Shown: positions 1 to 8,514, numbered from the stretch's first letter. The stretch: DNA of 64,000 nucleotides from Dialister sp900541485 (GCA_965119665.1 OZ221974.1:1488001-1552000); one strand, 5' to 3'. Notes: generated by a model not told the origin, from the letters alone. Translations and numbers: made by a program.

Positions 1-738
1 TATTTTGCAGGTATTATTAATGTTGACTTTACCGCCGAGTTAGAGACGTGGCTCGATAAAATTGCAGAAGGGAAAGCTACTTATGAAAATGCAATCCGTG
101 AATTCTGGAATGTTTTCGAAAAGGAATTAAATGAAGCCAATGTAAAAGCGGCAAAAGCTAAAGAGGATAATCAGGAAGTATCGGATGTTCTTTGTGAAAA
201 ATGCGGAGCACCTATGATTGTGAAGATGAGCCGGTACGGAAAATATCTGGCTTGCCCGAATTTCCCGGAATGCAAAAATACAAAGCCTTATGGGAAAGGT
301 GACGGAAAAGAGGAGGTTTCGGATATTCCCTGTGATGAGTGTGGAGAAAAAATGGTTTATCGTCAGGGACCGTACGGAAGATATCTGAAATGCCCGGCCT
401 GCGGAGCCAATAAAGCGATAGTTGTTGACACGGGCATTGTATGTCCGAAGTGTCATGAAGGACATCTTGTGCGCAGACGCTCCAGAAGGGGTCGTTATTT
501 CTACGGATGCAATCAATATCCCCGCTGCGATATGGCACTTTGGGATGAGCCGGTCGATCAATTCTGCGATACCTGCGGCGCAATCATGGTGAAGAAAACT
601 TATAAAAACAAAGGGGAAAAAATTCTTTGTTCCAATCCGGAATGTCCGACCCATCCGAAGAAAAAGAAACCAGCAGGCGAAGACTCGGGGAAATCCGGTG
701 CTAAAAGAAAGGGAAAGAAAACAGGAGAATCAAATTGA
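1..738 (+). CDS. topA: DNA topoisomerase I, 3' end (partial)
   Basis: This is the C-terminal 245 codons of a type IA topoisomerase, which relaxes negatively supercoiled DNA; the catalytic tyrosine domain lies upstream of the window. The frame is open from base 1. It begins with the end of the core (VDFTAELE, then LDKIAEGK, typical of TopA). Four zinc-ribbon repeats follow, each with a CxxC...C...C pattern (CEKCGAP, CDECGEK, CPKCHEG, CDTCGAI), then a Lys-rich tail. Such C-terminal ribbons bind single-stranded DNA in the family. The stop codon overlaps the TTG start of trmFO, so the two are probably translationally coupled, and topA next to trmFO is a common firmicute arrangement. Confidence 0.95.
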   Translation, partial: YFAGIINVDFTAELETWLDKIAEGKATYENAIREFWNVFEKELNEANVKAAKAKEDNQEVSDVLCEKCGAPMIVKMSRYGKYLACPNFPECKNTKPYGKGDGKEEVSDIPCDECGEKMVYRQGPYGRYLKCPACGANKAIVVDTGIVCPKCHEGHLVRRRSRRGRYFYGCNQYPRCDMALWDEPVDQFCDTCGAIMVKKTYKNKGEKILCSNPECPTHPKKKKPAGEDSGKSGAKRKGKKTGESN

Positions 739-2036
739 CAGATAAAATAACGGTCATAGGTGCCGGTTTGGCAGGAAGTGAAGCAGCCTGGCAACTGGCA
801 CAAAAACAGATACCTGTCCGCCTGATAGAAATGCGGCCGGTTAAACAAACTCCGGCGCACCGGACGGGATATTTTGCTGAACTTGTGTGCAGTAATTCTC
901 TTCGGGCAGCGGCATTAACGAATGCAGTCGGTCTTTTAAAAGAAGAAATGCGCCGGCTGGGATCGGTCATTATGAGCTGTGCCGACAGCCACAGTGTACC
1001 TGCCGGAGGGGCGTTGGCAGTGGATCGTGAGGGTTTTGCCCGAGCAGTAACGGAAAAGGTAAAAAGTCATCCGCTGATTGAATTTGTGGCGGAAGAAACA
1101 GAAACTATTCCTGAAAAAGGAATAGTTATTATAGCAACGGGTCCGCTTACAGACGGAAAACTTGCAGAAGCAATAGAAAAATTTTGCGGAACTGAGGGTT
1201 TTCATTTTTATGATGCCGCTGCACCGATTGTCACAAAAGAATCTCTCGACATGAATATCATTTACCGTATGTCCCGCTATAATAAGGGAGAGGCGGCTTA
1301 TTTGAATTGTCCGATGAATGAGAGAGAGTATAAAGCCTTTTATGAAGCTCTCAGAACGGCACAGTTGGCCGACGTGCACGGATTTGAAAAGGGAGATGTT
1401 TTCGAAGGGTGTATGCCGATAGAAGTTATGGCGGTCCGCGGGGAAGATACGATGCGTTTCGGACCGATGAAACCGGTTGGACTTCCGAATCCTGCAACGG
1501 GTAAGGAACCGTATGCAGTCGTACAGCTCCGTCAGGATAATGTAGGGGACACCATGTATAATCTGGTGGGATTCCAAACACATTTGAAATGGGGCGAGCA
1601 GAAAAGAGTTTTCCGAATGATTCCGGGACTGGAAAACGCGGAATTTATTCGTTATGGTGTGATGCATAGAAATACGTATATTGATTCTCCGCATCTTTTA
1701 AATGCAACAATGGAAACGAGAACAAGAGAAGGACTGTTTTTTGCCGGACAGATGACGGGCGTGGAAGGATATGTCGAGTCGGCAGCATCAGGAATTGCAG
1801 CAGCCTTTTCGGCAGCCGAAAGATTTCACGGCAAAACACCTTCCGCCTTTCCGAGAGAATGTGCCATTGGAGCATTGTGTCACTATATTTCCCATTTTGA
1901 GGGAAAGAATTTCCAACCGATGAATGTCAATTTCGGACTCATACCTTCTTTAGAAATGCGAGTACCTAAAAAAGAAAAAAATCAAAAATTGGCAGAAAGA
2001 GCACTATGTGCTCTTGAAAAATTTATCGAATCATAA
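735..2036 (+). CDS. trmFO: Methylenetetrahydrofolate--tRNA-(uracil-54-C5)-methyltransferase
   Basis: This is a folate- and FAD-dependent enzyme that makes ribothymidine at position 54 of tRNA, the route used by most Firmicutes instead of SAM-dependent TrmA. The 433-residue length is normal. The N-terminus carries the FAD-binding dinucleotide motif GAGLAGSEAA (about residues 9-18), and the C-terminal half has the conserved GVEGYVESAASG segment. The start is TTG at 735, preceded by AGGAG at 722-726 and overlapping the topA stop. The gene ends just before a strong terminator. The xerC gene often found next in this firmicute cluster is absent; hslV follows directly. Confidence 0.97.
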   Translation: MTDKITVIGAGLAGSEAAWQLAQKQIPVRLIEMRPVKQTPAHRTGYFAELVCSNSLRAAALTNAVGLLKEEMRRLGSVIMSCADSHSVPAGGALAVDREGFARAVTEKVKSHPLIEFVAEETETIPEKGIVIIATGPLTDGKLAEAIEKFCGTEGFHFYDAAAPIVTKESLDMNIIYRMSRYNKGEAAYLNCPMNEREYKAFYEALRTAQLADVHGFEKGDVFEGCMPIEVMAVRGEDTMRFGPMKPVGLPNPATGKEPYAVVQLRQDNVGDTMYNLVGFQTHLKWGEQKRVFRMIPGLENAEFIRYGVMHRNTYIDSPHLLNATMETRTREGLFFAGQMTGVEGYVESAASGIAAAFSAAERFHGKTPSAFPRECAIGALCHYISHFEGKNFQPMNVNFGLIPSLEMRVPKKEKNQKLAERALCALEKFIES

Positions 2037-2078
2037 CAAAGACCGGCTCTGCATATGCGGACAGCCGGTCTTTTTCTT
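2037..2078 (+). terminator. Intrinsic terminator after trmFO
   Basis: A GC-rich stem (AAGACCGGCT pairing with AGCCGGTCTT) is followed directly by a U-rich run. It separates topA-trmFO from hslVU. Confidence 0.9.
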
Positions 2079-2094
2079 TTTAAACAGTAAAAGG

Positions 2095-2100
2095 TATAAT
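2095..2100 (+). promoter_or_regulatory. Candidate -10 box of hslVU promoter
   Basis: A consensus TATAAT sits 40 bases upstream of the hslV start and just after the trmFO terminator. No good -35 box is seen at 17 bases, only T-rich sequence. Confidence 0.4.
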
Positions 2101-2139
2101 AAAAAGAAAATATTTAAATATTTATATTCGGGAGGAACT

Positions 2140-2670
2140 ATGTTTACCGCAACAACTATATTAGCTGTAAAAAAAGACGGGCATACTGCCGTGGCAGGAG
2201 ATGGTCAGGTCACTATGGGGAATGCAGTAATTATGAAAAATACAGCCCGGAAGGTTCGGAGGCTGTACCACGGAAAAGTGATTGCCGGATTTGCCGGTTC
2301 GGTGGCGGATGCTTTTGCATTATTTGATAAATTTGAATCAAAAATTTCTGACTGTAACGGAAATTTAATGAGAGCAGCGGTGGAGTTTGCCAAGGAATGG
2401 CGGAGAGACAGGGTTCTCCAAAAGTTGGAAGCTCTTTTAATTATGACTGACGGAGAGCATTTATTTCTTGTTTCCGGCAGTGGGGAAGTCATAGAACCGG
2501 ATGACGGCATTTTAGCCATCGGAAGCGGTGGTAATTACGCCCTTGCAGCGGCTCGTGCCTTGGTGGCATCGACAGATTTGCCGGCAAGAGAAATTGCGGA
2601 AAAATCTCTTCATGTAGCTGCAGATATTTGTGTATATACGAATCATAATGTAATCGTAGAGGAAATATAA
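2140..2670 (+). CDS. hslV: ATP-dependent protease subunit HslV
   Basis: This is the peptidase subunit of the HslUV (ClpQY) protease, a proteasome-like dodecamer that degrades unfolded proteins fed by HslU. The frame is open upstream to 2008, but the ATG at 2140 has GGAGG at 2131-2135 and gives the family's normal length of 176 residues. The protein starts MFTATTILAV. By comparison with the family the N-terminal nucleophile should be the Thr exposed after removal of the first four residues (MFTA). The downstream GDGQVT and TARKVRRL segments are typical. The stop abuts the hslU ATG with no gap. Confidence 0.96.
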   Translation: MFTATTILAVKKDGHTAVAGDGQVTMGNAVIMKNTARKVRRLYHGKVIAGFAGSVADAFALFDKFESKISDCNGNLMRAAVEFAKEWRRDRVLQKLEALLIMTDGEHLFLVSGSGEVIEPDDGILAIGSGGNYALAAARALVASTDLPAREIAEKSLHVAADICVYTNHNVIVEEI

Positions 2671-4032
2671 ATGAAAGAATTGACACCGAAAAATATAGTA
2701 GAATATTTGGATCATTACATCATCGGGCAGAAAGAAGCCAAACGTTCTGTGGCAGTAGCACTCCGGAACCGGTGGAGAAGCAGCCGGCTTCCTGCTGATA
2801 TTGCCCGAGAAATAAGCCCTAAGAATATTTTAATGATGGGACCTACCGGTGTGGGAAAAACGGAAATTGCACGCCGTATTGCCACCTTGACGGAGGCTCC
2901 GTTTGTGAAAGTGGAGGCAACGAAATACACAGAGGTCGGCTATGTGGGAAGAGATGTGGAATCAATGGTTCGTGATTTGGTGGAAGAATCAGTGCGTCTC
3001 GTCAAGCAGAAAGAATCAAAAGCGCTCGGAAAAGATGCAGAAGAAACGGCAGTAGAAAAAATTGCCGAAATCATGTGGCCGACAAAAAAACAGGAAACAA
3101 GAAGCCCTATGGATATTATTTTTGGCGGCAAAACAGAAGATACGGTTCCTTTGGCGGAAGGGGAAGCAGAACGAAGAAAAGATTTGGTAGAACGAATCAA
3201 AAACGGAGACCTGGACGGGCGAGAGATTGTTATTGAAGTGAAAGAAAAAGGAAATGCCGATGATATGGGAAATAATGAACAAGCCAACCAGATTTCCCAA
3301 ATGCTTTCTTCCATGATGCCAAAGAAATTGAAAAAGAAAAAAGTTACCGTCCGTTCCGCCAAAAAAATTCTTATGGAAGAAGCAGCGGACGAAATGGTGG
3401 ATATGGACACGGTCCGTGACAAGGCGGTCAGTCTGGCGGAGGAGAGAGGCATTATCTTTATAGATGAAATCGATAAAATTGCAGGAAAGGGATCGTCTTC
3501 GGGAGGATTAGATGTGTCCCGTGAGGGTGTGCAAAGAGATATTCTTCCTATCGTGGAAGGGGCGACGGTGAAGACAAAGTACGGTTCTGTAAAAACCGAC
3601 CACATATTATTTATAGCTGCCGGAGCTTTTCATGTTTCAAAACCGAGCGATTTAATTCCCGAGTTACAGGGCAGATTTCCTGTGCGCGTAGAGTTACAAA
3701 GTTTGACGGAAGAAGATTTACGGAAAATATTGACAGAACCGAAACAGGCTTTGATTCGTCAATATACAGAGCTTTTAAAGACAGAGGGACTGCAGGTTAC
3801 TTTTACAGAAAACGCTCTTGATGCTATTGCCGCGGTAGCAACTGAAGTCAACCGGGAAACAGAAAATATAGGAGCACGTCGTTTATATACCGTTTTGGAA
3901 AAGGTACTGGAGGATTTGTCTTTTGAAGCACCTGATTTAGAAAATAAAGAGGTTGTTGTTGATGATGCCTATGTTAAAGAAAAACTAGGAGACATAACCG
4001 GAAATATGGATATATCCCATTATATTTTATAA
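2671..4032 (+). CDS. hslU: ATP-dependent protease ATPase subunit HslU
   Basis: This is the AAA+ unfoldase that recognises substrates and threads them into HslV. Its 453 residues are typical. Walker A GPTGVGKT is at 57-64, the pore loop GYVGRD at about 90-95, and Walker B with FIDEIDKI at about 263-270. The family-specific I domain lies between, Lys/Glu-rich around 100-240. The C-terminus ends in ISHYIL, like the HslU tails that dock into HslV. It is cotranscribed with hslV. The codY gene that often follows in Bacillus relatives is not here. Confidence 0.97.
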   Translation: MKELTPKNIVEYLDHYIIGQKEAKRSVAVALRNRWRSSRLPADIAREISPKNILMMGPTGVGKTEIARRIATLTEAPFVKVEATKYTEVGYVGRDVESMVRDLVEESVRLVKQKESKALGKDAEETAVEKIAEIMWPTKKQETRSPMDIIFGGKTEDTVPLAEGEAERRKDLVERIKNGDLDGREIVIEVKEKGNADDMGNNEQANQISQMLSSMMPKKLKKKKVTVRSAKKILMEEAADEMVDMDTVRDKAVSLAEERGIIFIDEIDKIAGKGSSSGGLDVSREGVQRDILPIVEGATVKTKYGSVKTDHILFIAAGAFHVSKPSDLIPELQGRFPVRVELQSLTEEDLRKILTEPKQALIRQYTELLKTEGLQVTFTENALDAIAAVATEVNRETENIGARRLYTVLEKVLEDLSFEAPDLENKEVVVDDAYVKEKLGDITGNMDISHYIL

Positions 4033-4044
4033 ACTCTTCGGAGT

Positions 4045-4090
4045 AGAGCATTGATTTGAAGCAGTATTTTAATGTCAATGCTCTTTTTTA
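4045..4090 (+). terminator. Intrinsic terminator after hslU
   Basis: A perfect 10-bp stem (AGAGCATTGA with TCAATGCTCT) flanks a 20-base loop, and a run of six T follows. Confidence 0.85.
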
Positions 4091-4096
4091 TTTTAG

Positions 4097-4125
4097 TTGA
4101 CTAATATTTTTAGTGAAATTATAAT
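4097..4125 (+). promoter_or_regulatory. birA-bioY promoter with overlapping inverted repeat (candidate BirA operator)
   Basis: TTGACT (4097-4102) and TATAAT (4120-4125) are separated by exactly 17 bases. Within the same stretch is an inverted repeat, TTGACTAA, 5 bases, TTAGTGAA, with one mismatched pair. It overlaps the -35 box and spacer. BirA proteins with an N-terminal HTH commonly repress their own operons through such palindromes; that this one is the operator is inference. Confidence 0.65.
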
Positions 4126-4160
4126 GAAGAAAATTGTGCAATATGAAAGGGGCAGACTTG

Positions 4161-5168
4161 ATGAGGAATGAAATATTGGAATATTTCAGGAAAGCAAACG
4201 GCGGTTATGTATCGGGAGAGCAAATCTCAAAAGATCTGAAAGTATCGCGCACAGCGATTTGGAAACATATCAATGTGCTGAAAGAAAGAGGATATATTTT
4301 TGAGTCGAGTACCAGGAAAGGATACCGCCTGCTCTATGCACCCGATTTATTGACACCTCTTGAAATAGAAGGCGTACTTCGCACAGAGTCTTTCGGACGG
4401 AAGGTAGTCTATTTTGAAATGACGCCTTCTACCAATGAAGAAGCAAAAAAAATTGCACGGGAAGGCGCAGAAGAAGGAACAATTGTTGTGGCAGAAGAAC
4501 AAACAATGGGAAAGGGCAGACTGACCCGGGGATTTTACTCGCCTTTTGCCAAAGGCATCTGGTTTTCAGTTATTTTACGGCCTGATTTTTTCCCTATGGA
4601 AGCTTCTAAATGTACTCTCTTGGCCGCAGTAGGCGTATGCCGGGGAATCCGTCGTCTCGGACTTGATGAAGCGGGAATAAAATGGCCCAATGATATATTA
4701 TTCCACGGTAAAAAACTGGTAGGAATGCTTTGCGAAATGTCAGCATCTATGGAAAAAATTGATTACATCGTTATGGGAATCGGTATTAATACGGGAATAA
4801 AGAAAAATGAATTTCCCGAAGAGTTTAGAGACGGAGCGACATCATTTCTTAATGAAGGGGTCCGGGTTTCAAGAAAAGAGTTGCTTGCAGCTGTTCTGTC
4901 AGAGTTGGAGGCAGAATATAAAGTTGCTAATGAAGAAGGATTTGATAAAGTACTGGAGGATTGGCGTAAATTATCAGTGACTTTGGGGAAAGATGTGCGT
5001 GTTATTTTGGATAATGAAAATTATATAGGAAAAGCTGTAGATATTGACCGGGATGGCTGCCTTCTGGTAGAGACCGGAGAAGGAACCCGTCGTGTCATGG
5101 CCGGAGATGTTTCTATCAGACCGGTAGATGCTCCGATTCCGGAAAGACGGGAGAATGTCAATGGATAA
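4161..5168 (+). CDS. birA: Bifunctional biotin operon repressor / biotin--[acetyl-CoA-carboxylase] ligase
   Basis: BirA activates biotin with ATP and attaches it to carrier proteins; the N-terminal domain makes it a biotin-sensing repressor. From the ATG at 4161 (AAAGGGG at 4146-4152, good spacing) it has 335 residues. Earlier in-frame starts at 4134 and 4143 lack a ribosome site. Residues 1-60 form a winged HTH (SGEQISKDLKVSRTAIWKHI). The catalytic domain shows the biotinyl-AMP loop GKGRLTRGFYSP, and KWPNDI further on. A C-terminal SH3-like domain follows. The next gene is the biotin transporter bioY, overlapping by 8 bases, which fits a repressor-transporter operon. Confidence 0.95.
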   Translation: MRNEILEYFRKANGGYVSGEQISKDLKVSRTAIWKHINVLKERGYIFESSTRKGYRLLYAPDLLTPLEIEGVLRTESFGRKVVYFEMTPSTNEEAKKIAREGAEEGTIVVAEEQTMGKGRLTRGFYSPFAKGIWFSVILRPDFFPMEASKCTLLAAVGVCRGIRRLGLDEAGIKWPNDILFHGKKLVGMLCEMSASMEKIDYIVMGIGINTGIKKNEFPEEFRDGATSFLNEGVRVSRKELLAAVLSELEAEYKVANEEGFDKVLEDWRKLSVTLGKDVRVILDNENYIGKAVDIDRDGCLLVETGEGTRRVMAGDVSIRPVDAPIPERRENVNG

Positions 5169-5724
5169 ACAAAAATTTCATTCTATGATTGGTGCCGCTT
5201 TCATAGCTGCAGTCATGGCAATTCTCTCACAATTTACAATACCTGTCGGGGCAGTTTCAATGACATTGCAGACTTTTGTCTGTGCCTTGGCGGGAGGCCT
5301 CCTCGGATCAAGATGGGGTGCTGTTTCTATTCTGGTCTGGCTGCTGCTCGGGCTTTTGGGGATTCCCGTGCTTACCATGGGAAAAGCAGGACCGGGAATA
5401 TTTCTGAGTCCTGTAGGCGGATATTATATCGGATTTATTATTATGGCCGGCCTCAGCGGTTTCCGTCCTGCCGTCAAAGGTTATTTTATCCGCCAGTTTT
5501 TATTGGCACTTGCCGGTCTGTTGATTTGTTATGCCTTAGGGACAATCTGGTTTATGGGATACTTTTCTTTGGGGCTCGGAAAGGAAATGCCTTTGTGGAT
5601 GGCACTTACCATGACAGTATTTCCCTTTGTCATTTTTGATTTGATTAAGGTTTCGGTCGGTATATTTTGCGGAGTCAGAATCAGAAATGCCTTGGTACAA
5701 TCGGGACTGCTTTCTGAAAAGTAA
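5161..5724 (+). CDS. bioY: Biotin transporter BioY
   Basis: This is the substrate-binding membrane (S) component of an ECF-type biotin transporter. It has 187 residues from the ATG at 5161, chosen because GGGAG at 5149-5153 is about 7 bases away; the ATG at 5155 is too close. The sequence is a series of hydrophobic helices with the BioY signature region QTFVCALAGGLLGSRWGAVS, then a glycine-rich GIPVLTMGKAGPG loop. No ecfA/ecfT genes are nearby, so it either shares energising modules encoded elsewhere or works alone. It overlaps birA, supporting co-regulation by biotin. Confidence 0.93.
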   Translation: MDKQKFHSMIGAAFIAAVMAILSQFTIPVGAVSMTLQTFVCALAGGLLGSRWGAVSILVWLLLGLLGIPVLTMGKAGPGIFLSPVGGYYIGFIIMAGLSGFRPAVKGYFIRQFLLALAGLLICYALGTIWFMGYFSLGLGKEMPLWMALTMTVFPFVIFDLIKVSVGIFCGVRIRNALVQSGLLSEK

Positions 5725-5740
5725 ATATACTCATGGTTTG

Positions 5741-5768
5741 AAAGAAGCGTATAGTCACGCTTCTTTTT
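5741..5768 (+). terminator. Intrinsic terminator after bioY
   Basis: A 7-bp stem (GAAGCGT with ACGCTTC) with a 6-base loop is followed by five T. Confidence 0.8.
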
Positions 5769-5900
5769 GCTTGACAGAAACCTTTCTTTATTGCATGATA
5801 CACTTGTGACAAAAGATGAGGAAATAAATAGAAACACAAAGGCGATTCCGGCGCCTGATATTTATTCCGGTGAAAGCTTATTTGACAGGAGCGGAAGAAT

Positions 5901-6701
5901 ATGTTGCTTGCATTTGATGTAGGAAATACAAATATTGTTTGTGGCATTTATCATAACAGAGAGTTGGTCAGCCATTGGCGTTTTGCGACGGATACATTGC
6001 AGACAGCTGACGGATATGCCGGCATGATAGGTAATTTGTTCCGCTTGAACGGGATGTCATTTTCTGATATTGAAGACGTGATTATTTCAACTGTTGTACC
6101 ACCGATTATTCCTATTTTAGAGTCTTTATCCAGACGATATTTCAAGGTTAATCCGATTTTGGTGGGACCGGGAATAAAGACGGGATTGAATATTTTATAT
6201 GATAATCCGAAAGAATTGGGGGCGGACCGCATTGTTAATGCCGTGGCGGCTATTGCAGAATACCGGTGTCCGCTGATTGTCATTGATATGGGGACAGCTA
6301 CCACCTTTTGTGTAATTGATGAAAAAGGAAACTATCTGGGTGGCGCCGTGGCACCGGGAATCGGTATTTCTATGGAAGCACTTTTCAGATGCGCTTCTAA
6401 ACTTCCGCGAATTGAGCTTGTGAAAACAGAATCCGTGATTTGTAAAAATACGGTTTCTGCCATGCAGGCAGGTATTTACTACGGGTTTGTCGGTCAGATT
6501 GATGAAGTGGTCAGACGGATAAAGGCAGAAATGAAAAGAGATGATATCAAGGTTATTGCGACCGGCGGACTGGCATCATTATTTTCCAAAGCGGCTTCCC
6601 AGATTGATATCGTAGATCCTATGCTTACACTGAAGGGACTTTTAATCCTTTATGAAAAAAATAAAAGTGACAGGAAGCCTTGTAAAGAGGGAAATACTTG
6701 A
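5901..6701 (+). CDS. coaX: Type III pantothenate kinase
   Basis: CoaX phosphorylates pantothenate, the first step of coenzyme A synthesis. Type III enzymes belong to the ASKHA fold, usually need a monovalent cation and are not inhibited by CoA. The 266-residue length is normal. The phosphate-binding motif DVGNTN is at residues 6-11, with GADRIVNAVAA and DMGTATTF downstream as the other nucleotide and substrate motifs. The ATG at 5901 has AGGAG upstream (5887-5891). The birA/coaX neighbourhood is seen in other Firmicutes, where the two are often adjacent. Confidence 0.96.
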   Translation: MLLAFDVGNTNIVCGIYHNRELVSHWRFATDTLQTADGYAGMIGNLFRLNGMSFSDIEDVIISTVVPPIIPILESLSRRYFKVNPILVGPGIKTGLNILYDNPKELGADRIVNAVAAIAEYRCPLIVIDMGTATTFCVIDEKGNYLGGAVAPGIGISMEALFRCASKLPRIELVKTESVICKNTVSAMQAGIYYGFVGQIDEVVRRIKAEMKRDDIKVIATGGLASLFSKAASQIDIVDPMLTLKGLLILYEKNKSDRKPCKEGNT

Positions 6702-6726
6702 TATTTGTAAAAATACCGTTTATAAT
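6698..6726 (+). promoter_or_regulatory. Promoter of tRNA-Glu
   Basis: TTGATA (6698-6703) and TATAAT (6721-6726) have a 17-base spacer, and the tRNA begins 14 bases after the -10 box. The -35 box overlaps the coaX stop. Confidence 0.85.
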
Positions 6727-6740
6727 AACTGTTGTCATAT

Positions 6741-6816
6741 GGCCGGTTAGTCAAACGGTTAAGACGCTGCGTTCTCAGCGCAGAGAGTATGGGTTCGAAT
6801 CCCATACCGGTCACCA
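6741..6816 (+). tRNA. tRNA-Glu (anticodon CTC)
   Basis: A complete cloverleaf can be drawn. The acceptor arm GGCCGGT pairs with ACCGGTC (one G-T pair). The D arm is GTC/GAC. The anticodon stem CTGCG/CGCAG encloses the loop TTCTCAG with anticodon CTC. The T arm ATGGG/CCCAT encloses TTCGAAT. Discriminator A (6813) is followed by an encoded CCA. CTC reads the GAG codon, so this is the minor Glu tRNA beside an expected TTC isoacceptor elsewhere. It has its own promoter and terminator. Confidence 0.95.
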
Positions 6817-6819
6817 AAG

Positions 6820-6857
6820 ATCTCATTTACTGATTTTATCGGGAATGAGATTTTTTT
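6820..6857 (+). terminator. Terminator after tRNA-Glu
   Basis: An 8-bp stem (ATCTCATT with AATGAGAT) is followed by a run of T; it lies just behind the tRNA. Confidence 0.8.
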
Positions 6858-6886
6858 ATCGTGATTTTCAGATGCACAAACAAAAA

Positions 6887-6895
6887 TGTTATAAT
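6887..6895 (+). promoter_or_regulatory. Extended -10 promoter for sppA
   Basis: TGTTATAAT matches the extended -10 form (TGnTATAAT); the -35 region (TTCAGA) is weak. It lies about 20 bases upstream of the sppA start. Confidence 0.5.
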
Positions 6896-6914
6896 AGCAA
6901 AGAGAAAAGAGGAG

Positions 6915-7871
6915 ATGAGTCTGTTGAATACGAGAAAGCAAAAATGGATTATTCTGATTCTTGCTGTACTTTTTATATGTGCAATAACGGCCGGATTTTT
7001 ACCGGAGATGAAAGAAAATGCTAAAATGTCTTCATCAAAAGATTACATAGCAGTTATACGGATAGACGGTGCCATTTACGGCGGTCCCCAGAGCGATTCT
7101 GTTTTTACCGCATCCACAGGGGCGGCAAGTGAGCAAATTATGTATGAAATGGAGCAGGCACGGAAAGATAACCGCGTAAAAGCTGTACTGCTTCGTATCA
7201 ACAGTCCCGGCGGATCTACAGGGGCAACACAGGAAATTGCTGAAGAAATGGATAAAATAAAGAGCTCAGGAAAGCCTATAATCATCTCTATGGGGGATAT
7301 GTGTGCATCTGCCGGATATTGGCTGGCAAGCAAAGGCGACTATGTATTTGCAAATCCTGCTACATTGACAGGAAGCATAGGGGTTTACATGGATTACACC
7401 AATATGGAAGAGCTGATGAATAAATTAGGAATAAAAAATCAAAAAATAAAAAGTGGTGCCCATAAAGACATACTTTCCATGTACAGACCGATGACTGAAG
7501 AAGAAACTTCTATGATTCAAAAAATGGTGGATGATATTTATTTCCAGTTCATCAAAACAGTGGCTGACGGCCGGCATATGGAATTGGAAAAAGTAAAATC
7601 GTTTGCTGACGGACGGATTTTGACAGGGCAACAGGCCATGGATCTCGGACTGGTTGATGCAATGGGAAATTATTATGATGCACTGAATTATGCAGCCGGC
7701 AGGGTGGGAATAGAAGGCGAAGATATACCGGTTAAAAAGTATGCTTCCGGGAAATCTTTAAGAAATATATTGAACGGTGAAGCCGACAGCTTTTTAAAAA
7801 CGATATCACAACATATCGCTCTTGAAGTTTTGGGCGTTATGAGTCAAGAACAGGTACCGGATGTCAGATAA
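6915..7871 (+). CDS. sppA: Signal peptide peptidase SppA, 36 kDa type
   Basis: This is a membrane-anchored serine protease that degrades cleaved signal peptides. It has 318 residues from ATG 6915. The GGAG sits directly against that ATG, so the TTG at 6924 (better spacing) may be the true start. Residues 11-28 form one N-terminal membrane anchor. The SPGG signature is at 97-100. The catalytic Ser is in CASAGYW (S132) and the Lys base is probably K184 in GAHKD, matching the roughly 52-residue spacing known for the short SppA type. It is followed at 9 bases by a Yip1-like membrane protein. Confidence 0.93.
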   Translation: MSLLNTRKQKWIILILAVLFICAITAGFLPEMKENAKMSSSKDYIAVIRIDGAIYGGPQSDSVFTASTGAASEQIMYEMEQARKDNRVKAVLLRINSPGGSTGATQEIAEEMDKIKSSGKPIIISMGDMCASAGYWLASKGDYVFANPATLTGSIGVYMDYTNMEELMNKLGIKNQKIKSGAHKDILSMYRPMTEEETSMIQKMVDDIYFQFIKTVADGRHMELEKVKSFADGRILTGQQAMDLGLVDAMGNYYDALNYAAGRVGIEGEDIPVKKYASGKSLRNILNGEADSFLKTISQHIALEVLGVMSQEQVPDVR

Positions 7872-7880
7872 GGAGCTTTT

Positions 7881-8462
7881 ATGAATACAATACTGGATAA
7901 TATATACGGATTAGTGGTCCGTCCGGTAAAAACACTGGAAGATGTAACGAGCGGGGAAAAACTGAAAGAAGGGATAATTATCTGGCTCTTTGTTATTCTT
8001 TTGATGACCTTATCTTCTTTTAAGGCAGGAGCCGGTATTGTCACTCAATTTATCGGAACAATCATTTTGTTGGGAATTTTTCTGCTTTTCCATAGTGCGG
8101 TCACAGATTATTTTTCCGGACTTTTGGGAGGCAGAGGTACGGCCCGGGGTATTACGGCAGGATTTATGTGTGCGTCTTTACCCTATGCATTTTCCGTATT
8201 TTTTGCTTTATTGAGCCAGTTCGGTTTGGAAATCATTAACAGCATAGGTATGTTTGCTATTGTAATTTGGAGTTTTTTATTAGATATATTGGCTATCCGG
8301 AGTAACTATGGATTCGGGAACGGAAAAGCATTCCTGATAGGGATTTCTCCTTTTTTAATAGGTGTATTTTTGATAATAGCACTTATCATATTAGGGGTTG
8401 CAGCAGCTATTTCCGGATTGGGGGATATCCAGCAATTTGAAGGACTTATTGACTCGATCTGA
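7881..8462 (+). CDS. Yip1-family integral membrane protein
   Basis: This 193-residue protein has about five hydrophobic helices and a short N-terminal soluble part (YGLVVRPVKTLEDV) that resembles the start of Yip1/YIF1-type bacterial proteins, where an R-P-x-x-T-L motif precedes the membrane domain. The function of bacterial members is not established. The start ATG 7881 has AAGGAG nearby. It probably shares a transcript with sppA, hinting at an envelope role, but that is only context. The family assignment rests on the pattern of the N-terminus and membrane segments. Confidence 0.7.
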   Translation: MNTILDNIYGLVVRPVKTLEDVTSGEKLKEGIIIWLFVILLMTLSSFKAGAGIVTQFIGTIILLGIFLLFHSAVTDYFSGLLGGRGTARGITAGFMCASLPYAFSVFFALLSQFGLEIINSIGMFAIVIWSFLLDILAIRSNYGFGNGKAFLIGISPFLIGVFLIIALIILGVAAAISGLGDIQQFEGLIDSI

Positions 8463-8506
8463 GGAGTCAGAGTTGGCATGTGAAAATTCCGGTAAGAGAA
8501 AAGTAT

Positions 8507-8514
8507 GCTATAAT
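8507..8514 (+). promoter_or_regulatory. Extended -10 promoter of glmS
   Basis: TGCTATAAT is an extended -10 element about 70 bases upstream of the glmS start. The leader is too short for a glmS ribozyme and none is seen. Confidence 0.5.

Noticed and set aside
127..654. Long minus-strand ORF opposite topA
   Set aside because: It is antisense to a clear topA reading frame, Cys/Phe-rich and without a ribosome site; a shadow.
936..1694. 252-codon minus-strand ORF opposite trmFO
   Set aside because: Fully inside a recognised gene on the other strand with no motif or ribosome site.
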